Assembly: GCF_905163445.1 (NCBI RefSeq)
Contig: NC_053180.1
Span: 19,706,701-19,770,700, forward strand
Direction of reading: 5' to 3'
Source of the DNA: Pararge aegeria
Lineage: Eukaryota; Arthropoda; Insecta; Lepidoptera; Nymphalidae
DNA length: 64,000 nucleotides
Position 1 is the stretch's first letter; each line of letters starts with the position of its first letter. The position numbers were made by a program, and so were the translations under genes. This document shows, piece by piece, positions 57,836 through 64,000 of this stretch. Under the pieces are notes generated by a model that made no database searches, was not told the DNA's origin, and saw nothing but the letters and a program-made list of their open reading frames with translations.

Positions 57836-58297
57836 CCACTAAGGAGTGTAGCGCGGGTCGGAAGAAGTAAAGAACCTTAGCATGGATTGACCGCTTAAGT
57901 TACCTTAGTGGTAATTTTGCATAGAAATAATTTGAATCCTGGAGGTGGATACATATTAACGTATACTAGCTTCTGTCCGCGTCTGCTTGGACATCAGAAT
58001 TAATTCTTTAATGAAAATGAAAATTAATAAATAAAATATCTTTATTTTCAAAAAGATTACAAAAATCAATTGCTAGTTGTCTCCACACTAGGTAGCCTGT
58101 ATCGTGGAGACCATGAATTACTTATATTTTAGATTAACATAGGACTAGGAGACTTGCTTTTATGATCTAAATATTTATATATTATAGATACCAAGATACA
58201 ATTACATATATACATTTAGGTAGGGTATATTAAAAAATAAATATATATTAATTTATATATATATCTATAATATATACATAATATATATAATATATAA

Positions 58298-58329
<32 letters not shown>

Positions 58330-58599
58330 ATTGGGTCCGAAGCTTCGCTCGTTAACTATTTAAGAGATCGGTATAGAAAGTGCATGTACTTTTCCATAGC
58401 ATACGTGACATGAACGCAAAATTTCAAAGCTGTCTGCCCGCGGCTTAGCTCGTAAACAATTTGTATTTTTCCCTCAGGAACTACTTGAGGAATCGGGATG
58501 AAAGTTAGCCTATATTCTTTCAAATTTCATCCAAATTAACACAGCCGTTTTTGCGTTATTGAGTAACAAACATCCACACTTCCACATTTATCCCTATCC

Positions 58600-58992
58600 C
58601 TATCCCTACTCCCTACTAATATTATAAATGTCAATGCAAGTTTGTTTTTTACGCTTTCACGCAAAAACTTCTTAACCGATCCTCATGAAACTTTGTACAC
58701 ATATTTTTGGAAGTGTTAGACATTAAGATTGGTTCCTTAAGGAGAGGATATTAAAGTGTTTGACGATGTTACACCATAACTCCGACAAATTATAACCGAT
58801 TTAAATAATTATTTTTGTACTATAAAGGTATAATATGTGTTTAATTTTGCCCAAACGTTGTGTAGATCTGATGAATGTGGTTGGAGATAGAGGCTTAGCG
58901 ATACTGAATACTACAATTTTTTTTAGAACTACAACTAAATGCCACATCAAAAAACAAAATCAAACGCAAACGAAGTCGCGGGCAACAGCTAG
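58600..58992 (+). mobile_element. Helitron-like element
   Basis: TACTAATATTATAAATGTCA start preceded by three CCCTATC-type repeats, ACGCTTTCACGCAAAAACTT, CGCGGGCAACAG-CTAG then T. Internally shorter than 41249. Confidence 0.7.
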
Positions 58993-59094
58993 TAATATTA
59001 TAATATATTATATTAAATATAATATATTAATATAATTTTATGGTAGGATAGGTGAGGTATCTAACATAGAACACACTGTAAACATTTTGTTAGT

Positions 59095-59345
59095 AGTGAT
59101 CGTGCCGTGTGGTGACGGTGGATAGGAATACATTTGTCACCACCCTTCTCTTCCCGCGGGTGTCGTACGAGGCGACTAAGGGAACACAACGGAGAACAGA
59201 CAGAACAGTCCTCTGTGGTACTACTACCATCTACTGTGATCACAAAGCCGCCTGCCAGCGTGGTGATTATGTCCAAAAATGGTGCTCTTATGGGACACGC
59301 TTTTAGTCCATTAGAGGACTGTTATAGGCTTTAGATGAAGATCGT
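59095..59345 (+). repeat. Dispersed repeat with GTCGTACGAGGCGACTAAG core
   Basis: GTGGTGACGGTGGATAGGAA and GTGTCGTACGAGGCGACTAA; related copies at 30425..30575 (plus) and 55780..56005 (minus). No ORF, class not recognised; possibly the 5' part of a LINE. Confidence 0.55.
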
Positions 59346-59732
59346 GCCTTAACCCATGAAGAAGGCAATACCGATTTCATGGACAACATAAAGACAGAAA
59401 CGGGTTAATAACAACAAAACAAAGTGAGCAACTAATTGAATTGCGCTCTAAAACTCTTTGAAATAACGAACGCAAATAATTAAACGGTTGAAAAAATCTA
59501 AAGGCAAGGCAAATAAAAGTTTTATATTTCACAACGGAATCAATACGACCGTTTTGTGAGAACCTTCCTGTAATAACTGGGAATAACGGTTCTTTCTCTG
59601 TACCATTGTTCCTATAAATGTCAGTACTACCTACCTACTGGTTTAATCGAAGTATGAAAATAGAAACATAAATTTCAGCCCCCGAATATAGTGTCCAATA
59701 TTGTAAAAGTCATTTGCCATTTGTGGTGGCGA

Positions 59733-60046
59733 CCAGTAAACCACTGGCAAAGTTTTTACTGAAAGATATCAGATACAGCCATTAATATCACATGCAAAAT
59801 TAAAGTCAAGTGACGTGAGTGAGAAATCGTAGGTACTCTATAGGTATACGTAGGTCTTTTACCTTCAATAGGGTCGTCGTAAGTAAACACTTGTATTTTT
59901 TGAATTCGTTTGTATGGAAAAATAAATATGTTTCTTTTGTAAATTTAAAATGCACATAAAATTTTTTCGGAACCGACTGGATTTGAACCTGCGACTCTCG
60001 GGCAATCGCGGCCTGAGCGCTTTCATCAATTAAGCTACGGCTCTAT
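59733..60046 (-). mobile_element. SINE with degenerate tRNA-like head (family 5)
   Basis: The minus strand starts with a 74-nt tRNA-like domain (60043..59970): GAGCCG/CGGTTC acceptor arms, a 4-bp D stem and box B GGTTCAAATCC, but a mismatched T stem and a 9-nt anticodon loop. A body of about 240 bp follows and is shared with 15790..16065 and both arms of the fold-back at 51421. The shared body in three places marks it as a SINE rather than a tRNA gene. Confidence 0.65.
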
Positions 60047-60344
60047 TACCGACGATGCCGAAATTAGTATATGCCTTTCACATCAGTCTTATAGCGACTG
60101 TAGCGTCATCTAGTAGGAAACGTTGCAGTTTCGCTCTACTTTTTCAAAGGTCCAACAATGAGACATGTTTTGAAACAAGAGATGACACATTGCTTTTTTA
60201 TAATTTTATAATTTTTATTAGTTTTTATTAGTGTGTATTTTTAAGTATGTCTCTTTTGATTTGATATTTTTACAGGGAGAATCTTTATGAAATATACTTA
60301 TGTATCCTTCAATATTATTTCGTTATTTTGTTTCACGTTGTGTA

Positions 60345-60398
60345 CATATATTGATGATTGTTGAATACAGTCATGTATTCAACAATCATCAATATATG
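60345..60398. repeat. Perfect palindrome, 24-bp arms
   Basis: Arms 60345..60368 and 60375..60398 (CATATATTGATGATTGTTGA type), 6-nt loop AGTCAT. In non-repetitive DNA. Confidence 0.92.
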
Positions 60399-60439
60399 AT
60401 ACGTAGGGAGTACGTTAAGCATTCGACCCTATTCGTTAT

Positions 60440-60575
60440 CACTATCGATAGACTATAGATAAGCCGACCATCGATAGTTTCGATACTATCAAGCCTATCT
60501 CGTAGTAATACTATTAATGACTTACTGCGTATTCAATATTGATGTTCTGTATGTTCGATACTATCGATAGTATTG
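60440..60575. promoter_or_regulatory. Cluster of TATCGATA-type sites
   Basis: ACTATCGATAG (60441), CATCGATAG (60468), CGATACTATC (60481) and CGATACTATCGATAG (60556) occur within 135 bp. TATCGATA is the DREF/BEAF-type element of insect promoters and insulators; the function here is inferred. Confidence 0.35.
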
Positions 60576-60612
60576 TAAATTATCAATAGCCCCAAATAAA
60601 CTTAGCAGCAAT

Positions 60613-60825
60613 AAGTAATTAAAATATCACACGCTTTAACGGTGAAGGAAAACAACCTCAGGAAACCCGCATTCCTAAGAGTTCTATATATTGTTCGCAA
60701 AGGTATGTGGAGTTCACCAATCCTCACTAGACCAGCGTGGTGGACTACGGCCTTACCCCTTTTCATTGTGAGAGGAGAACAGTGCTCTGTGGGCCGGTAT
60801 TGGGTTGTTGTGATGATGATGATGA
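60613..60825 (+). mobile_element. SINE family 1, 5'-truncated
   Basis: ACGGTGAAGGAAAACAACCT, CCAGCGTGGTGGACTACGGC, tail TGTGATGATGATGATG. Confidence 0.7.
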
Positions 60826-61889
60826 AATATATCTAGGCACTAAACAACTTTCATGTTCATCACACCAACATTTTCCAATTGTGGGAATAGAACCCAGAAA
60901 GCTGGGTCGCTGAGTACTGTGCCAATCGGTCGTCAACAAATCAAAGAAAAAACTCTAAGTGTACTTTGAATTATTTCTTGAATTTCTCGGCGACAAAAGG
61001 TTTAATTTTAAAACTCTGATGAATGATGATTTATAAAACTTTAATAGCTGTTATAACCTCACGTACGTGTACCTGTATAATTTAATTAATAACTTTTCAA
61101 TGCTTGCTCAACAAGATTTTGCAGACATGATTGTTCTTGTTGTGCACTTTAAATTTCGCATGCTTAATTGTAGAATATGGAGGAATGTTATATTATAATA
61201 AGACCTATGACTACGTAAGCTCATATTCAGCGAATAAAATTTCATTTCATTTCACGTAACAACACAACTTTCCCGAATCAATGTTATCAAATTAAATTAC
61301 AAAATGTTATATCTAATATGTAACGCGTCAGTGCTTTCTTCAATGAAAAATTTAGAAGACATACCGATATCGTGTAAGCATTAACTAGTAGGTAGAAATG
61401 ATTCAAGTGCAAATAATAAGAAGAGCCTACGATGAACTCAATAAAGGCCAAAGGTGGGAGTATTTTCATTAATTTAATTACTGGCACGCTTTAGCCATTG
61501 AAGTATTAACAGTGCAATTAATTTAAGAGTTTCTCAAGCAGGGACTCTTAAATATGCTTTAATAGGGTTTTAATATTAATCGGCATTTTTATTAGTGTTA
61601 AGTTCAAACATGCACACATTTTCGATTCGTTTGTAATTGGATATCACCGCATGTGACAAGGTTTAAGGAGTAGTATTTCGTCCAAAATTGTGCGAAATGT
61701 TTAATATATTTATGCCCTTACCCGTAGGGTGAGCAAAAATATTCTAATATTATTTATTTATTCTCTTTATTTCATCATTTAAAAATACTTCAAGCATACT
61801 CTTTTCCTGACTGGAAAGCAACTGGCAATTTTCACTGGAAAACGTAGTGTTCCTAGACCCCGTGGTTGATAGTCGACATAATATAACGA

Positions 61890-61992
61890 TTCGCAGTGAG
61901 CCACTGGCAAGCGGCGCAAAACCGTAGCGACTGGAAATCCCTACAAAAGACCTATGTCCAGCAGTGGACGCTGCTGCTGTTGATATGATAGT
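61890..61992 (+). mobile_element. RTE LINE 3' terminus
   Basis: TGAGCCACTGGCAAGCGGCG and CTATGTCCAGCAGTGGACGC, followed by a GATATGATAGTGATCATG tail. Other scraps of the family: 11328..11495 (minus, GATCACGTAGAGATACTCC), 14340..14425 (plus, beside CFAP298 exon 2) and 51070..51130 (minus). Confidence 0.65.
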
Positions 61993-62137
61993 GATCATGA
62001 TTCTTCATTTCCACACTACATGTTAAAGAAATAAAACGAAAAAAAAGTAGAAATACATAAGAAGAAGCAGAATACAAAAGGCGGCCTTATGGCTTAGTAT
62101 TCGGGAAATAAAAGGTAAACAGACTACGGGCGATGCA

Positions 62138-62230
62138 TCATTCCGAAGATCTATTTGGTGTGGAGTATGGAGTATAACAGTACAGAAAATATCATGAAAT
62201 TCCGCAAAGTGACGCCTGCTTTTATCCAAC
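62138..62230 (+). repeat. Family H fragments
   Basis: CCGAAGATCTATTTGGTGTG then TCCGCAAAGTGACGCCTGCT, internally deleted. Further pieces: 25226..25344 and 38992..39117 (plus), 28071..28194 (plus), 3484..3560 (minus). Confidence 0.6.
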
Positions 62231-62600
62231 TGCAATATACCCCCAATGCAACTAGCGAAAGATAAAAAGTATTTGTAGCCACACTTAACAATACTTTAAG
62301 TCAGGAATCCCCCCACGTTACAAAAATATGTTGTTATAAATTAAGTAGTATTTCACAAAAGTGATATAAATTTGAAACGCGATAGATAAGCCGAACGGCC
62401 AATTGCCAGTCTGGACGGCGGCCAAAGTGCAGCGCCATCTGTTATCGAGTAGCCGTGATGGATACGGCTGATGCGCTGCCGTGATGTCGAACTGGCAGCT
62501 TATTAGTGCTTACACGTAACAAAGCGATATGGTGCGGTTCTGGCAACTAATTTAATTAATATACCGCCTGCAAATTTGGCAGAGGCGACCTGAACTATAG

Positions 62601-62693
62601 AAGCTGTGATAGCCAAGTGGGCCTGGTTTTGGCTTTCTTTCGAGGACCGAGTTCGATCCTCGGCATGCACCTTTTCGGGGTTATGTGCGTTTT
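62601..62693 (+). mobile_element. SINE family 1 head only
   Basis: AAGCTGTGATAGCCAAGTGG, box B GAGTTCGATCCTCGG, then diverges. A tRNA-like head with no body. Confidence 0.55.
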
Positions 62694-62823
62694 TTGTTTT
62701 AGTCCGAGCAAGTCGGACATGCCTTGCCATCAGGCAGTATTCCGAAGGGATTTTTTCTTCCACGAACGAAAAAAAATAAAACAAAAAAAATGGTTGTCTG
62801 TAAAGTCGGCTTACTGACGATAG

Positions 62824-63208
62824 TTGAACGTGACAACGCCGTAAGAAAATACTGATGGAATGGTAGCATTTTTCAAAAGAAAATTTAAGTTTCATTTGTT
62901 TGATAGATATTATCGTTGCTATAAACAATTGAGACCACATTCACTTTTCACTGCACTTCATCCTTGCCGAAAACATGTAAATGTATTATTGCATAGAAGC
63001 TGTCCACGCGGACACATCGCTCACTCAAGTAGGAGAGAGACAGATGTCGAACGCGGAGGCCGACTGTGCCTCTTTGTCGCTCGTTCCGCGCTCTCGCTTG
63101 CACTTCAAGCCTTGAATGGAACGCCTCAGAGCGATGTAACGCCGCATACGTCATGTTTTTTCGTGCGTGCAGCCGGCTCCATCGAATTATAAGACGTTGT
63201 CACGTCAA
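62824..63208. repeat. GC-rich block with inverted ends, possible DNA element
   Basis: TTGAACGTGACAACG (62824..62838) and CGTTGTCACGTCAA (63195..63208) are imperfect inverted repeats enclosing a block that is much more GC-rich than its surroundings (GTCGCTCGTTCCGCGCTCTC, AGCCGGCTCCATCG). Open frames across it on both strands follow from composition. It could be a non-autonomous transposon or a promoter-like island. Confidence 0.45.
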
Positions 63209-64000
63209 AAGCTTTGGTAGTTAATGATGATGCAGACTAGTCCAAACGATGATCAAAATATGGTGACCTAGTATATTACACATCGCCTTTAACATTATTA
63301 TTTTACGCGATGTCGTCATAAGAGGTGTATGTAAAATCGCACAGTTCACCCGCGTACTTTATGATGGGATCGTGACTTGGCAACCGTTAGCAAGGATATT
63401 AGGTTATGGACACACACTTGACGGTAGCGTGACGAGGAATACGGGCGAGTAATTTTTCCAGGTAGTTTTCCCTACCAGTATGTATTTCAATTTCTTGGTT
63501 CGTCGTTCTTTCACATATCAATAGAGTAATAGATAGAAAGGATGCAGAGAGGAACTTAGTCATTTACGGTTTTTGCCCCTAAAAATAAATGGATTGGACA
63601 AGGTTACCTAAAATAGCTGACTGGATTTAAGTTTTTGCGTTATTTTCTTAGGTCATTGAATGAAAAAACTACATGCTTATATAATTAGTGCGAAAAAAAC
63701 TCACAAACTTGGTTTGTCCCTATGTTACAATAGTTATATTATGGTTGCCAAATTTCAGCCGGATCTTTCTATTGGTTTGAGCAGGGCGTTGATAGATGTT
63801 CAGTCGGTCAGTCACCTTTTCCTTTTATAAAATACATATCTTTACATAATATAATTCTTCTGTAAATTCTTCTGATTTGAAAATTTTCTGTGTATATTTT
63901 AATAGGTTCCTGAATGGTTTGAAAACACACTTTGACCCGGTTGCGCTACTTTAGCGTGTATAACGAGATCAAGATGACAAAGCTGCAACTCATATATATG

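Noticed and set aside
58185..58335. TATA-rich tract as a promoter or origin
   Set aside because: It is simple (TA)n-type low complexity between Helitron remnants.
59970..60043. tRNA gene on the minus strand
   Set aside because: Acceptor and D arms pair and box B is good, but the T stem has a mismatch, the anticodon loop is nine bases, and a SINE body follows directly.
62503..62940. 145-codon minus-strand frame
   Set aside because: Starts in unique DNA, crosses a SINE head and low-complexity A-runs; no motif or splice context.
1..64000. CRISPR arrays, operons or prophage-like clusters
   Set aside because: The repeats are dispersed eukaryotic transposons, not regularly spaced; gene structure is spliced.

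Overview
This is a eukaryotic, intron-rich, AT-rich and repeat-dense window. The repeats (tRNA-derived SINEs ending in GAT repeats, LINE 3' ends with TTGAAT, TTGACT or GAA tails, and Helitron-like elements ending in CTAG) are typical of a moth or butterfly genome. The species cannot be named from the sequence. Nearly all of the 64 kb is transposable-element debris around very little coding sequence.

Two host genes can be supported. (1) CFAP298, the cilia and flagella associated protein known in vertebrates as C21orf59 or Kurly, is complete on the + strand at 12999..17014. It has four exons, phase-consistent splice sites, 292 codons, a polyadenylation signal at 17145, and an RFX/X-box-like motif about 130 bp before the ATG, which fits a motile-cilium gene. 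(2) A secreted or membrane protein gene lies on the - strand. One exon near 42 kb carries the 5' leader and the start of a signal peptide (MERVYVLLLVLLAA). A 99-bp exon at 12162..12260 continues in frame, finishes the signal peptide and enters a His-rich segment. If these two exons are neighbours, their intron is about 29.7 kb and CFAP298 is nested inside it in the opposite orientation. The rest of this gene lies left of the window or was not found; its family is not recognised.

Layout. 1..12 kb: AT-rich intergenic or intronic DNA with SINEs, an RTE-type LINE remnant (5.6-6.3 kb) and two sister Helitron-like elements (8.9 and 10.6 kb). 12..17 kb: the minus-strand exon and CFAP298, whose introns hold SINE and Helitron pieces. 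17..42 kb: SINEs, LINE 3' ends, Helitrons, a MITE with 49-bp inverted arms (25.4 kb), a (TA)n cruciform (30.7 kb) and a clean Helitron (40.05-40.44 kb). 42..45 kb: the signal-peptide exon and a SINE carrying a nested LINE insertion. 45.5..48.5 kb: the most complete transposon, a non-LTR retrotransposon with an uninterrupted reverse transcriptase but a damaged endonuclease. 48..64 kb: more SINEs and LINE ends, a 495-bp fold-back structure (51.4-51.9 kb), a possible enhancer (56.3-56.8 kb), a degenerate tRNA-headed SINE (59.7-60.05 kb) and a GC-rich block with inverted ends (62.8-63.2 kb).

The most unusual signal is a set of at least eight near-perfect 20-29 bp snap-back palindromes with short loops. 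Some lie inside otherwise recognisable transposon copies, where one arm is plainly extra sequence. A second is a dispersed repeat family of about 165-235 bp per well-preserved copy, with a terminal hairpin and at least ten copies here, that matches no class I can name. No CRISPR array, operon, prokaryotic feature or canonical tRNA or rRNA gene was seen.
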